Source: Sciurus carolinensis (lineage: Eukaryota > Chordata > Mammalia > Rodentia > Sciuridae). From it: 64,000 bases of DNA. The stretch is taken from the NCBI RefSeq assembly GCF_902686445.1, contig NC_062229.1:1-64000 (forward strand), written 5' to 3'. A model generated the notes under the pieces. That model was not told where the DNA came from. It did not search any database and was given only the letters and a program-made list of their open reading frames with translations. This document shows positions 51,901 to 60,500 of this stretch, one piece after another. The first letter of the stretch is position 1. Every line of letters starts with the position of its first letter. Both the position numbers and the translations under genes were made by a program.

Positions 51901-52181
51901 AGCCCCCGGTCACCATGATCTTCATGGGCTACCAGGACGTGGAGGATGAGGCTGAGACCAAGAAGGTGCTGGGGCTGCAGGACGCCATCACGGCCGAGCT
52001 GGTGGTCATCGAGGACGCCGCAGAGGCCAAGGAGCCTGCGCCCCCCAACGGCAGCGCCAAGGAGCCGCCCGGCCCGGCGGTCTCCAGGGAGGAGGACCAG
52101 GTGGGGCCCCAGGCGGCCACCAGCGACCCCCAGGACCTGGAGGTGAAGAAGCAGCGCTGCAAGTGCTGCTCCATCATGTGA
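29273..52181 (+). CDS. PALM: Paralemmin-1, complete gene of nine coding exons
   Basis: Paralemmin-1 is a lipid-anchored phosphoprotein of plasma-membrane inner faces, linked to membrane dynamics, filopodia and dendritic spines. Coding segments: 29273-29277, 38291-38342, 38512-38592, 38690-38817, 40029-40179, 41520-41541, 42946-43005 (or from 42943), 48553-48684, 51655-52181. All have AG/GT borders and the phases join without a break, giving 385 residues (386 with the upstream exon 7 acceptor); human paralemmin-1 has 387. Residues about 8-100 are rich in K/R/E/Q with heptad leucines, the family coiled coil (KRKRQAEIE, QLEEDRRQLQHL). The middle is acidic and low in complexity. The C-terminus is RCKCCSIM: a CaaX box (CSIM) for prenylation, next to two further cysteines for palmitoylation and basic residues. 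No internal stop or frameshift is seen. Exon 8 is a known alternative exon in the family. Confidence 0.97.
30655..30725 (+). mobile_element. MIR-like ancient SINE fragment
   Basis: The stretch reading AGAATCAGAGAGGGATAGTG, then CTGCCCCAGGGTCACACAGT, resembles the central and 3' region of MIR. It is short and diverged. Confidence 0.45.
32255..32450 (+). mobile_element. B1-like + ID composite SINE (plus strand)
   Basis: The B1-like monomer begins at GCTGGGTACAGGGGCC, includes GGGAGGCTGAGGCAGGAGGA and ends in an A-rich linker with AAAATTTAAAAATTGAAGAA. It is followed by an ID-derived tail (GTTGGAGATGTGGCTCAATC, CCCAGTACCAG) and a terminal A-rich tract. This fused arrangement is the best single hint that the source is a sciurid. 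Confidence 0.9.
32833..33008 (-). mobile_element. B1-like/ID composite SINE (minus strand)
   Basis: An ID portion (GTGCTGGGGACGGACCCAG, GCTCCACCGCTGAGC) is followed by a B1-like portion (GATGAGGTCTCACTGGGTTG, CCTCCTGCCTCAGCCTCCTG). It is more diverged than the copy at 32255 and richer in GC than usual for this family. Confidence 0.8.
33895..34165 (+). mobile_element. Decayed L1-type LINE fragment, GC-shifted (copy A)
   Basis: About 250 bp that aligns by eye with 50088-50385 over shared blocks such as CCTGGACCCTCCTGTCCCTG and GTCACCTCGCTCCTGC. The order of blocks matches a common internal L1 stretch (the TGGATAGACCACA / TCCATTCA...GGACA region), but with most A/T positions replaced by G/C. 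The L1 call is by resemblance; the shared repeat identity of the two copies is seen directly. Confidence 0.55.
35080..35205 (-). mobile_element. MIR-like ancient SINE fragment
   Basis: The phrase CTGGGTGACCTTGGGCC, then GTTGCATAACCTCTCTGGTC, resembles the reverse complement of the MIR 3' half. Short and diverged. Confidence 0.4.
35690..35736 (+). other. PALM: Candidate alternative first coding exon of PALM
   Basis: ATG at 35690 (G at -3) opens MSLPPQPPPAPSSPA plus two bases CG, followed by the donor GTGGGT at 35737. Exon 2 begins with G, so the junction codon would be CGG and the frame continues as VLEADRSSQQERIQ. The same phase is used by the standard exon 1. The frame stays open upstream to an ATG at 35381, so a longer N-terminus is also possible. 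This is a prediction from phase and island context only. Confidence 0.3.
35877..35910. promoter_or_regulatory. Two tandem RFX X-box-like motifs
   Basis: GTTGCCATGGGGAC at 35877-35890 and GTTGCCAGGGCGAC at 35897-35910 each resemble the imperfect palindrome bound by RFX factors (GTTGCC then GGYRAC). Their starts are 20 bp apart, about two helical turns, inside a CpG island. Confidence 0.5.
37655..37860. mobile_element. Ancient MIR-like fragments
   Basis: TTTATTGAGCACCTACTGCA at 37659 is followed by a reverse-type stretch (TGCCTGGAAAGCTCGTGCCC, TCTCTGAGCCTTTGGG). Both resemble old mammalian-wide repeats but are too decayed to assign firmly. Confidence 0.4.
38291..38342 (+). CDS. PALM: PALM exon 2
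   Basis: 52 bases between TCTCCAG and the donor GTGAGT. With the five bases of exon 1 it completes 19 codons, ending on a whole codon (GCA). It encodes VLEADRSSQQERIQAIA, the start of the coiled coil. Confidence 0.95.
38512..38592 (+). CDS. PALM: PALM exon 3
   Basis: 81 bases (27 codons, phase 0 at both ends) between CCCACCAG and the donor GTCAGC. It encodes the highly charged coiled-coil segment EKRKRQAEIEGKRRQLEEDR and on to LQHLK. Confidence 0.95.
38690..38817 (+). CDS. PALM: PALM exon 4
   Basis: 128 bases after GCTTTGCAG, ending AG at the donor GTGGGT. It encodes the family signature SKALRERWLLEGTPSSAS and then a charged stretch ending in SIS. The last codon is split two plus one with exon 5 (AG|G, arginine). 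Confidence 0.95.
39841..39932 (+). mobile_element. ID SINE (plus strand)
   Basis: CTGGGGAGATGCTCAGTTGG carries the A-box region and GGGTTCAATCCCAGCACC the B-box region of a tRNA-derived ID element; an A-rich tail follows. It lies in PALM intron 4. Confidence 0.85.
39933..39966 (+). repeat. (GA)n microsatellite
   Basis: About 15 GA dinucleotides grow directly from the A-rich tail of the adjoining ID element, a usual birthplace of microsatellites. It lies about 60 bp upstream of the PALM exon 5 acceptor. Confidence 0.9.
40029..40179 (+). CDS. PALM: PALM exon 5
   Basis: 151 bases between CGCCTCAG and the donor GTGAGA. It encodes LEKEIDVLENGESAPATSGE and continues to CDSQQ. The first part closes the coiled coil; the rest is an A/P/E-rich linker. 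Exons 4 and 5 together make 93 whole codons. Confidence 0.95.
40425..40650 (+). mobile_element. MIR-like ancient SINE
   Basis: The order CACCTGCTGTGCACCTGGCC, GTGCTGAGCACTTTACGTG and a later AGGTGGGAGCAGTATT follows the MIR layout (size-of-class phrase, then the GTAGG region). It lies in PALM intron 5 and is diverged. Confidence 0.6.
41520..41541 (+). CDS. PALM: PALM exon 6, 22-base microexon
   Basis: ACCCCGCCGGGCACGCCCACAG (22 bases, not a multiple of 3) is flanked by CTCTTGCAG and the donor GTAGGC. It encodes TPPGTPT plus one base, matching TPVGTPK of human paralemmin-1. Skipping it alone would break the frame, so it must be included in the standard mRNA. It sits in a local CpG-rich patch. 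Confidence 0.9.
41563..41586 (-). promoter_or_regulatory. CTCF-like motif beside PALM exon 6
   Basis: The plus strand reads GCGCGCCCCCTGGCGGCC. Its reverse complement, GGCCGCCAGGGGGCGCGC, fits the CTCF core closely. It lies about 25 bp downstream of the microexon, inside a CpG-dense stretch (about 41430-41730). Confidence 0.6.
42296..42431. repeat. Short 34-bp tandem repeat (three copies)
   Basis: Three copies of a unit containing GCATGTAAGGGGCCCAGGCA then TTGGGGGTCTGGGT begin near 42303, 42337 and 42388; the last interval is enlarged by 17 bases. It merges directly into the 30-bp array that follows, and both share the GGGTCTGGGTGCA segment. Confidence 0.85.
42432..42880. repeat. 30-bp minisatellite in PALM intron 6
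   Basis: Fourteen intact units plus one degenerate unit of CTCTGGGTGCACGTATGCGT followed by GGGGGGTCGG, in 30-31 bp steps. Each unit contains GTGCACGTATGCGTG, a 15-base perfect purine-pyrimidine alternation. The array ends about 65 bp before the exon 7 acceptor. The open frames in it (HTCTQSRPPT-like) reflect the 10-codon period. Confidence 0.95.
42946..43005 (+). CDS. PALM: PALM exon 7 with NAGNAG acceptor
   Basis: The acceptor region reads CCCAGCAG, so the exon can start at 42943 or 42946; both keep the frame and differ by one codon (an extra alanine). The 60-base form encodes EKQVSNTPVRTVRGSPMMKA with split codons at both ends and matches the human length. The donor is GTGGGT at 43006. 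Confidence 0.92.
43006..44933 (+). other. PALM: First part of PALM intron 7
   Basis: GC-rich non-repetitive sequence. A piece at about 43910-44020 (ATTATTGAGCACCTGCCCTG, CCTGTATTCTGGTGGG) looks like an ancient mammalian-wide repeat. No exon-like element is recognisable. Confidence 0.55.
44934..48432. repeat. 52-bp minisatellite in PALM intron 7 (3.5 kb)
   Basis: The unit is GCAGGATGGGCCTTGAATGC followed by CTGCAGAGGAGCTGGGCACT and GGACCCTGGGAG (52 bp). Some units carry an added ACACTGGGCCC-type segment of 11 or more bases. Other variants are CCCACAGAGGAGCTTGGCCC and GAACTGG. There are about 60 copies. A 1509-bp block is present twice in tandem (about 45350-46860 and 46860-48414). Long minus-strand open frames, up to about 1300 codons, are artefacts. 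The array ends about 120 bp before the exon 8 acceptor. Confidence 0.96.
48553..48684 (+). CDS. PALM: PALM exon 8 (alternative exon)
   Basis: 132 bases (44 codons' worth, phase 1 at both ends) between CTCCTGGCAG and the donor GTAGGC. It encodes TYSVEITVEKDKVTGQTRVL and continues to KVYEDETK. Skipping it leaves the frame intact, in line with the known alternative use of this exon in paralemmin-1. Its polypyrimidine tract is short and interrupted by G, as expected of a regulated exon. Confidence 0.95.
48955..49108 (-). mobile_element. ID SINE with internal 17-bp duplication
   Basis: The reverse complement of an extended ID element with its T-rich side first (TTTACCTGTCAGTGGAC, then GATTCGAACCCAGGGCCTC). 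The segment AAGCGCTCACCACTGAG occurs twice in direct tandem at 49061-49077 and 49078-49094, so the A-box side is partly doubled. Confidence 0.85.
49163..49319 (-). mobile_element. ID + B1-like composite SINE (minus strand)
   Basis: GGTACTGGGGATTGAACCCA (ID part, truncated) is followed by GGGCAGGGTCTCCCAAAGTT and CCTCCTGCCTCAGTCTCC (B1 part). It ends at GCCCGGC. It is one of four SINEs packed within 1 kb of PALM intron 8. Confidence 0.85.
49355..49531 (-). mobile_element. ID + B1-like composite SINE (minus strand)
   Basis: GCAGTTCTGGGGGTTGAACC (ID part) is followed by TTTTGAGGCAGGGCCTCACC and AGTAGCTGGGATGACAGGCG (B1 part). It has the same layout as its neighbour at 49163. Confidence 0.85.
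49797..49880 (+). mobile_element. ID SINE (plus strand)
   Basis: TGCTGCCCAGTGGTTAGCGC followed by GCCTGGTTCCATTCCCGGCACC and an A-rich tail. The B box is altered (GGTTCCATTCC). Confidence 0.75.
50088..50385 (+). mobile_element. Decayed L1-type LINE fragment, GC-shifted (copy B)
   Basis: It aligns with the stretch at 33895-34165 in the same orientation, with long shared words (CTGGACCCTCCTGTCCCTGG, TGTCACCTCGCTCCTGC). It extends further to a GGAGTCTCCGTGCAGGTGTG stretch that suits the next part of an L1 body. Family assignment is by resemblance. Confidence 0.55.
51063..51455 (-). mobile_element. Old LTR-like interspersed repeat, GC-shifted
   Basis: The order of phrases TGTTGCTGTGACGATGTGCC, GGGGCATGGTGCCGGAAGGC, CCCAGAGGCCCCACCTCC and GGGGACCAAGCCCC resembles the reverse complement of a solo LTR of the ancient ERVL-MaLR group or a similar old repeat. 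It has no coding capacity. Subfamily cannot be fixed without a library search. Confidence 0.4.
51655..52181 (+). CDS. PALM: PALM exon 9, coding part, with CaaX end
   Basis: It begins after CCCTGTGCAG and encodes VHALDGTAEDGIHPLSSSEV, a conserved acidic middle (PPVTMIFMGYQDVEDEAETK, LGLQDAITAELVVIEDAAEA) and the C-terminus RCKCCSIM, stop TGA at 52179-52181. CSIM is the prenylation box; the cysteines before it are palmitoylation sites in the family. Confidence 0.97.
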
Positions 52182-53405
52182 GCCAGCCCGGCCCCCAGAC
52201 CCCGGCCCCCACTCCACACCAGATCCCGCCAGCCCGGCCCCTCCCGGCGCCTGCCCACCCGCACCCAGACCTCTCGGCCCTGGACACGCGAGTTGCTTCA
52301 CGTCCCTTGAGTTTCCTTTCACTGGAAAGAGGGACGGGGCCCCACCTGGCAGCACACCCCGCACCAGCTGGACCCCGAGCCGGGCTCTGGTGGGAGAGAG
52401 ACGGGCTGGCCTGCTTTTCCCGAGCAAGGACCCCCATGCCGCAGCCGCTGCAGGGGTGCGGCTCCCACCCACCAGGCCGTGGCTGGTGCGCCCGCGGCCT
52501 CGGCCAGCCTGCCCGTGCCTTCCTGCCACTCCACGTCTCTGAGGGGCCTGGGGTCCGCGAGTGGGGCTCTGGCTTCCCTGCCAAAGGCGCTGGCCTCCGA
52601 CCGTGGGCAGTTGGGGTGAGTCCACGCTTCTTCAGGGGCTTGAGGTCTTAGAATGGAGCATGGGCTCCTCTGGACGCCCCCAGCCTGGCCGGCACCCCAC
52701 CAGGCCCAGCCAGTGGGCAGCGGCACCTGGGGAGGCGGTGGGGGACGTGGCCCCCTCGGGTCTGTGACCTCTGGGCTGTCTTCTCAGCAGGGCAGGCGGG
52801 GCCAGAGCTGCCCCTTCCCCCACTGGGACCTCCTTCCTCCTGGTGCTAATTCGGGGACCCCCGGGGCCACGCTGGGCCTCCTGTCCGGCCTGCTTGGACC
52901 AGGGTCCTGGGTTCCCGCGACCGTACCCCAGAGGTCCGCCCACCTGCCAGCTCTGCTGGGCTTGGGGCGTTTCTGGGCAGGGAGGTCCCCTGGCTGGAGA
53001 GGAGACCCGCCCCGTGCCGCCAGCCCAACGGGAGCCCAATGCACCTCGGCACTCTCACGGACGCCCGCTCCTCGCCTGCTGGCTTTGACGGCCAGGCCCA
53101 CCTGGCCCCTCCTGGGGCCTCCAGCCCAGGGCCCAGAACTCCAGCCTCCTCCTGGTCCAGCAGCCGGCTGCCTCAGGGCGGCGGCAGGGGCCATGCTGGC
53201 TGGGAGCCTGGGCCCTGGCTTCAGTTAGCCCCTCCAGCGGCGGGAGGGGTCCTCTCAGGGGGCCAGGCCAGTGGCCACGGGACCCCCTCCTGCTCCCTCA
53301 GTCTGCTCAAGTGCCCTTGCTGCCCCTCTGCTTTGATGTGTGATGAGGCCCTGATGTTCGTGACTTTCCCAGAGAAGCAAATAAACAGCGTGACCAGCCC
53401 AGTTC
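52182..53405 (+). other. PALM: PALM 3' untranslated region
   Basis: About 1.2 kb of GC-rich sequence from the stop codon to shortly after the poly(A) signal. I see no repeat and no second gene in it. Confidence 0.8.
53380..53385 (+). terminator. PALM: PALM poly(A) signal AATAAA
   Basis: A canonical AATAAA lies in an otherwise GC-rich stretch, with GT-rich sequence (GGGCGGTGAGGGTGTGG) about 45 bp downstream. Cleavage is expected at about 53400-53410. Confidence 0.85.
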
Positions 53406-54779
53406 CTGCAGTTCTTGGGTTTCTCTGGGCGGTGAGGGTGTGGCCAGCCAGGGGTGGGGCCTGGCCAGCGGGGGTGCAGAAGGAGCCGGGCAGGGCCCGG
53501 GCGAGCCCATTCCACTCGCTGGCACTGGCACGCGTGACCCCCAGGCTCACCCTGGCCGCTTGGGTGGGAGGTGGTGGATCCCAGCGTCCTGTACACCGGT
53601 CAGCAGCACCTGGGCAGGTGAGACCTGGAGATAAAGGGGCGGCTGCTGGGCGGCTGGAATCACTTGTTTCCTGTGGGGCCCTTGAGACCCACATACACCC
53701 TGCCCTGTCCCCTGGCTGGCCTTGCCGCCCTCAGAGATGGGGATCCCCAGATGTCCCGACCCCTGGGGCACGGCAGCTGGCACGGGGCACGGCAGCTGGC
53801 ACAGGGCACTTAGAGGAGGCCTTCGTGCCCAGACCCTGGTTCTGTCCCACCGTGATTGTGGAGAAGGTTCTGCTCCTCTGGGCTCTGGAACCTGGGGGTG
53901 AGGCCAGCCCTGGTCTGGAAGCAGGACAGTGGGTCTGCAGTCCAGTGTGGCCAGCACCCTGGGTGTCCAGTCTTGGCCCTTCAGGCCTGTTTCCCCGTAT
54001 GGTATGCAGAGGAGCACCACGGGGGTGCCCATGGACGGGCTGGGCACTCTGGGCCTCCACGTCCTCACCTGCCCGACGGGGAGGAAGGGCCCGCAGGCAC
54101 CGGGAGGCCAGGCCAAGCCTGCGCCCTGGTGGGACCTCCAGCAGCTGTCCGTGCTGGGCTGGGCCCTTCATCCACCTCTGTCTAAGTCCCCAAGGCCAGC
54201 TGGGGCCCAGGAACGGAAGGAAAGAGGAGATTCAAAGGGGCCCGGCTGCTCAGAGTGGAGCCAGCCTGGGGCCTGATGCCCAGCGCCCTCCACTGTGTCC
54301 CCAGCGGGGAGGCAGCGCTGGCCGGGGGCCAGCCCATCCCCCATGGACACGGGGCCCTGTGGGTCCTCTGGCTTCCACCCAGCATCCAGCCTCACTGTGC
54401 CCTGCTGGCAAGAGGGGTGTTCCAGGGCCTCAAGCCTCCGTCCCGTGCTTTGCATGGACAGGACCTGGGGGCTCTCCCAGGAGTCCTGCCTGCCCCACTT
54501 CCTGGAGGACAGCAGAGCCAAGGTCCCATCAGGGGTGTGGCCCCAAGAGCCGGGCCAGGGAGTCCCTGACTCTCCACCCCACAGGGGTCGGTGCTGGGCA
54601 GAGTGGAGTGGGCGGGGACCTGGGCAGGGGCAGCTCTGTGGCTGGAGGCCCCGGGCCAAAGGGGCCATTTCAGCGGGCACTGGGCCCGCCCTTGGCCGGC
54701 CAGGTGTCGTCTTTCCCCTCCTCCTCTGGACTTTGTTTCCCGCTCCCAGGCGGGGCTGGGGGGGTGCACCTGCTTCCCT
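53406..54779. other. PALM-MISP intergenic spacer
   Basis: About 1.4 kb of GC-rich sequence with no repeat or coding exon that I can recognise. It probably includes the MISP promoter toward its right end. Confidence 0.5.
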
Positions 54780-54894
54780 GGGTGGGGCCTCTGTCCCTGG
54801 CAACCTGGCGGAGGGCGGAGTCCGGAGCTGGAGGCCTCCCAGCCGCTGCCGGTGGACGGCCACAGCTGAGGCTGGGAGGCAGCCGGGCTGACAG
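54780..54894 (+). other. MISP: Candidate non-coding first exon of MISP
   Basis: GC-rich sequence ending GGGCTGACAG directly before the strong donor GTAAGG at 54895. Its place, about 1.5 kb past the PALM poly(A) site and upstream of the MISP coding exon, fits a 5' untranslated exon. The left boundary is a guess. No transcript evidence is available here. Confidence 0.4.
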
Positions 54895-57509
54895 GTAAGG
54901 CTGGGGCCCTGGGTGGGTGGGATGGGGGTCCTGCCCGGGTGCGGTCTGGGTGAGGAGGGTTCTGGTTTGGGGCCCCCTCTGCAGTCAGCTCACCTGTGGG
55001 CACGCTGGCCCAGCCGGGGTGTCCGGCCAGCTGGGCCTCCTCTCATGCATGGACTCACTCTGAGGCCTGAGCTTTGTTCCCCGGCCCCACATGGGGCTTC
55101 TGGGATTCTAAAATCCCGGAGTCCTAAACCTTGACCAAGGGAGGAACCTGGTCAACGACACCCCGTGGCCAGAAGCCGGCGAGCCCCACTGGTCCTGGGC
55201 ATTCTGAGGCTCCAGCATCCAGGCCCTGCTGGGGACGTGGGGCGGGGTGGGCGGAGCCCAGGTGGGAGCAGCCTGGGCCTGGGGTCCTGGGCTATGCCCT
55301 TGGGCAGGGCCTGGCCTGGGTGTGCGGTCAGGGCTCAGCCCAGGTTGAGGGACAGGGTGGGGCTTGACTGGAATTCCACAGGCTGGGGAGGGCCTGGCCA
55401 GGAGCCCGGGGACAGTCGTCCTAAGGGAGGAGACAGGAATTCCGAGGCCCTCCCTTCTGATGACCTGCGGCCCCCGGAAGCCGGTCGGCGGGCAGCCGTG
55501 GTGGAGGGCAGGTGCAGCACCAGGGATCATAAACCCCGGCAGCTGGCCTCAGAGCTGCGGGCGGGGCTGAGCAGTGGCCAGGCCCCCGCAGGAGGCGAGG
55601 AGGGGGCCCCGGGGTCGGTAGCCCTTGTCCTGTCTTTGAGGCGTGGCTGTGGGGCAGCAGCTTCCCTCTCTGGGTTTCTGTCCCCCCCACAGAAAAATAG
55701 GGACAAACATGTCCCCCGACAAGGGCTCTGTGGGGAACCAAAGAGATGTTGGCGCAGGGGCCTGGCTCTGAGGGGGAAGGGGAGCGGGGGCTGAGCGGCG
55801 GCCAGCGCCCAGGCCTGGAGGGCCAGCTCTCCTCAGGCCCCTTTGGCCCCTCCCCAGGCCCGGGGCTCCGGGCTCTGCAGGGGGACCAGGGCTTAATCAG
55901 CAAGGGCTCCTGGGCACTGAGCAGTTGACCAGCCTGCACAGTGGCCTTCAGGGTGGTCCAGGTGGGGACACTGAGGGCAGGGGACACAGCAGCCTGCCTG
56001 GGCCATGGCTGGGTGGGCCCAGCAACCTTGAACACAGACCCTGGACCCCACCTGCTGGCCTCAGTGAGTCAGGAGGTCAGCACCCCACCCTGCCCCACCC
56101 AAGGGGAGGCCACACTCAGGGTGGGTGGTGGCTTCCTGTCCCTGGAGCTGATGTCCCGGGGGGTTATAAATCCTGCCAGGTGAACGTCTGTCCACTCGCT
56201 GGCGTACACTCCCGGGTGGGGACAGGAGCTGTGTCCCCGGGCCCAGCTCTGGGCCAGCGTGGGCTGGGGGCCTGGAGGGGCAGTCAGCTCCACTCTGAAG
56301 GGCGCCGGACCACCTGAGCCCCGAGTCCTTGCTGAGCACCTGCTGTGTGGACCCGGCGCCGCGGAGGGGAGGACAAGCCCTCGGCCAGGCGGCGGCCTCG
56401 CTGGGGCACAGGCGCCACCCCAGGCCAGTCCGAGGCTCCCTCTGGCAGCGCTGGTGTCCCAGGTGCTACACTGGGGAGGGACGGCCTCCCCTGGGGACAC
56501 TCTGGCCTCCAGCAGCAAGACAGCAGCAGCTTGGAGGCCCGGGGTGTGGCCCCTGGGGCAGGACACAGGCCGCAGCGTGTCCCTGGGGAGCCTCCTCTGC
56601 TCACACGAGGACAGCCCAGCACTCCACCGCCTGCTCCCAGGGCCGCTCAGCGAGGGACACGCAGGGACCCTGAGGAGGTGTCCGGGGGCCACTGCAGAGG
56701 AAGCTGCAGAGAACAGGAGCCAAGGTCCAGGGGCGCAGGCTCAGGGGAGAGGGGCGTGCCCGCTGAGGCAGATGGTGGCCCTGAGTGCCGGGGACATGCA
56801 AGTGAGGGCAGAGCTGTGACCTCGAGGACACTGGGTCAGGGGGTCACCCGGAGGCTGTGTGGCCCCACCCGGACAGGCCGGGACTGCAGGCCACCCTGGC
56901 GTCCTAGCACCAAGGCAGGGCTGTCTGCCCTGGGTGTCCCGCCGCGGAGCAGGGAGAGGCGGCCGGGGGGCCGGACCCCAGCTGCTGCCTCTCGGGGCCT
57001 GGGTGGCGAGGTCCACGTCAGCTGGGCAGCGAGGCAGGTTCTCACCAGGAAAGGAAGGCCGTGGGGCTCAGGGTGGGCCCCGGGCCAGCCCAGCCCAGGC
57101 GAGATCGCAGGGTCTCGGGGAAAGTGCGGCCTCGGGGACAGACCAACAGGGGACACACTGGACATGGGTGTGTCACACCCATGGCAGCTGTGGGGTCAGT
57201 AAGGGGATGGGCAGAGGTTCAGGCATGTTGGACTCGAGCTGAACCTGGGTGCCAATGAGGGGGTCACTCAAAAGAAGTCGGGGAGGCTGGGGAAGCAGGT
57301 CCAATCTGCCATGTGAACCTCCAAGTCCTAGGTCTCATGTCATTGTCCTGCTGAGTCACTGGCCACCGCTGGGGCAATCACACGCCAGTAGGTGGGACAC
57401 TGGGATTGGCAGGACTGACTCAAGGGGGACACTCATGGGGCTCCGTGGGGTATGCGAGTCTCTCCAAAATCAAAGGGGTCACTTGCCTGGGACTGTGCCC
57501 TGGGGGTCG
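54895..57509 (+). other. MISP: Unique part of presumed MISP intron 1
   Basis: GC-rich, mostly non-repetitive sequence between the candidate donor and the 13-bp array. A short phrase at 56332 (GAGCACCTGCTGTGTGGACC) may be an ancient repeat remnant. No exon is recognisable. Confidence 0.45.
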
Positions 57510-60500
57510 ATGACCTGGGACTCTGACCTGGGACTCTGACCAGGGGCTCTGACCTGGGGCTCTGACCTGGGGCTCTGACCTGGGACTCTCACCAGGGACT
57601 CTGACCTGGGACTCTCACCAGGGGCTCTGACCTGGGGTCTGACCTGGGAATCTCACCAGGGGCTCTGACTGGGGCTCTGACCTGGGACTCTGACCTGGGA
57701 CTCTGACCTGGGGCTCTGACCTGGGACTCTCACCAGGGGCTCTGACCTGGGACTCTCACCTGGGACTCTGACCTGGGGCTCTGACCTGGGACTCTCACCT
57801 GGGGCTCTGACCTGGGACTCTCACCTGGGGCTCTGACCTGGGACTCTCACCTGGGGCTCTGACCTGGGACTCTCACCAGGGGCTCTGACCTGGGACTCTC
57901 ACCTGGGGCTCTGACCTGGGACTCTGACCTGGGACTCTGACCTGGGACTCTCACCTGGGACTCTGACCTGGGACTCTGACCTGGGACTCTGACCTGGAAC
58001 TCTCACCTGGGGCTCTGACCAGGGGCTCTGACCTGGGACTCTGACCTGGGACTCTGACCTGGGACTCTGACCTGGGACTCTGACCAGGGGATCTGACCTG
58101 GGGCTCTGACCAGGGGCTCTGACCTGGGACTCTGACCTGGGGCTCTGACCTGGGGCTCTGACCTGGAACTCTCACCTGGGGCTCTGACCAGGGGCTCTCA
58201 CCTGGGGCTCTGACCTGGGACTCTCACCTGGGGCTCTGACCTGGGGCTCTGACCTGGGACTCTCACCTGGGGCTCTGACCTGGGACTCTCACCTGGGGCT
58301 CTGACCTGGGACTCTGACCTGGGACTCTCACCTGGGGCTCTGACCTGGGACTCTGACCTGGGACTCTGACCTGGGACTCTGACCTGGGACTCTCACCTGG
58401 GACTCTGACCAGGGGCTCTGACCTGGGACTCTCACCAGGGGCTCTGACCAGGGGCTCTGACCTGGGACTCTGACCAGGGGCTCTGACCAGTGACTCTCAC
58501 CAGGGACTCTGACCTGGGACTCTCACCAGGGGCTCTGAACTGGGACTCTGACCTGGGACTCTCACCTGGGGCTCGGACCTGGGGCTCTGACCTGGGACTC
58601 TGACCTGGGGCTCTGACCTGGCACTCTCACCTGGGGCTCTGACCTGGGGCTCTGACCTGGCACTCTCACCTGGGGCTCTGACCTGGCACTCTCACCTGGG
58701 GCTCTGACCTGGGACTCTCACCAGAGGCTCTGACCAGTGACTCTCACCAGGGACTCTGACCAGGGGCTCTGACCTGGGGCTCTGACCTGGGACTCTCACC
58801 TGGGGCTCTGACCTGGGACTCTGACCTGGGACTCTCACCTGGGGCTCTGACCTGGCACTCTCACCTGGGGCTCTGACCTGGGACTCTCACCAGGGGCTCT
58901 GACCAGTGACTCTCACCAGGGACTCTGACCTGGGACTCTCACCAGGGGCTCTGACCTGGGACTCTGACCTGGGGCTCTCACCTGGGGCTCTGACCTGGCA
59001 CTCTCACCTGGGGCTCTGACCTGGGACTCTCACCAGGGGCTCTGACCAGTGACTCTCACCAGGGACTCTGACCTGGGACTCTGACCAGGGGCTCTGACGT
59101 GGGACTCTGACCTGGGACTCTCACCTGGGGCTCTGACCTGGCACTCTCACCTGGGGCTCTGACCTGGGACTCTCACCAGAGGCTCTGACCAGTGACTCTC
59201 ACCAGGGACTCTGACCTGGGGCTCTCACCAGGGGCTCTGACCAGTGACTCTCACCAGGGACTCTGACCAGTGACTCTCACCAGGGACTCTGACCAGGGGC
59301 TCTGACCTGGGACTCTCACCAGGGGCTCTGACCAGTGACTCTCACCAGGGGCTCTGACCTGGGACTCTCACCAGGGGCTCTGACCAGGGGCTCTGACCTG
59401 GGACTCTCACCAGAGGCTCTGACCAGGGGCTCTGACCTGGGACTCTCACCTGGGGCTCGGACCTGGGGCTCTGACCTGGCACTCTCACCTGGGGCTCTGA
59501 CCTGGGTCTCTCACCTGGGACTCTGACCTGGGACTCTGACCTGGGACTCTCACCAGAGGCTCTGACCAGGGGCTCTGACCTGGGACTCTCACCAGGGGCT
59601 CTGACCAGTGACTCTCACCAGGGGCTCTGACCAGTGACTCTCACCAGGGACTCTGACCAGGGGCTCTGACCTGGGACTCTCACCAGGGGCTCTGACCAGT
59701 GACTCTCACCAGGGGCTCTGACCTGGGACTCTCACCAGTGACTCTCACCAGGGGCTCTGACCTGGGACTCTCACCAGGGGCTCTGACCTGGGACTCTGAC
59801 CTGGGACTCTCACCAGGGACTCTGACCTGGGGCTCTGACCAGGGACTCTGACCTGGGGCTCTGACCTGGGACTCTGACCTGGGACTCTGACCTGGGGCTC
59901 TGACCAGGGGCTCTGACCTGGGACTCTGACCTGGGGCTCTGACCAGGGACTCTGACCTGGGGCTCTGACCAGGGGCTCTGACCTGGGACTCTCACCTGGG
60001 GCTCTGACCTGGGACTCTGACCTGGGGCTCTGACCTGGGACTCTGACCTGGGACTCTGACCTGGGACTCTGACCTCGGACTCTGACCTGGGGCTCTGACC
60101 TGGGGCTCTGACCAGGGACTCTGACCTGGGGCTCTGACCTGGGACTCTGACCTGGGGCTCTGACCAGGGACTCTGACCTGGGGCTCTGACCAGGGACTCT
60201 GACCTGGGGCTCTGACCTGGGACTCTGACCTGGGGCTCTGACCTGGGACTCTGACCTGGGGCTCTGACCTGGGGCTCTGACCTGGGACTCTGACCTGGGG
60301 CTCTGACCTGGGACTCTCACCTGGGACTCTCACCTGGGACTCTGACCTGGGCTCTGACCTGGGGCTCTGACCTGGGACTCTGACCTGGGGCTCTGACCAG
60401 GGACTCTGACCTGGGACTCTCACCAGGGACTCTGACCTGGGACTCTGACCTGGGGCTCTGACCAGGGACTCTGACCTGGGACTCTGACCTGGGACTCTGA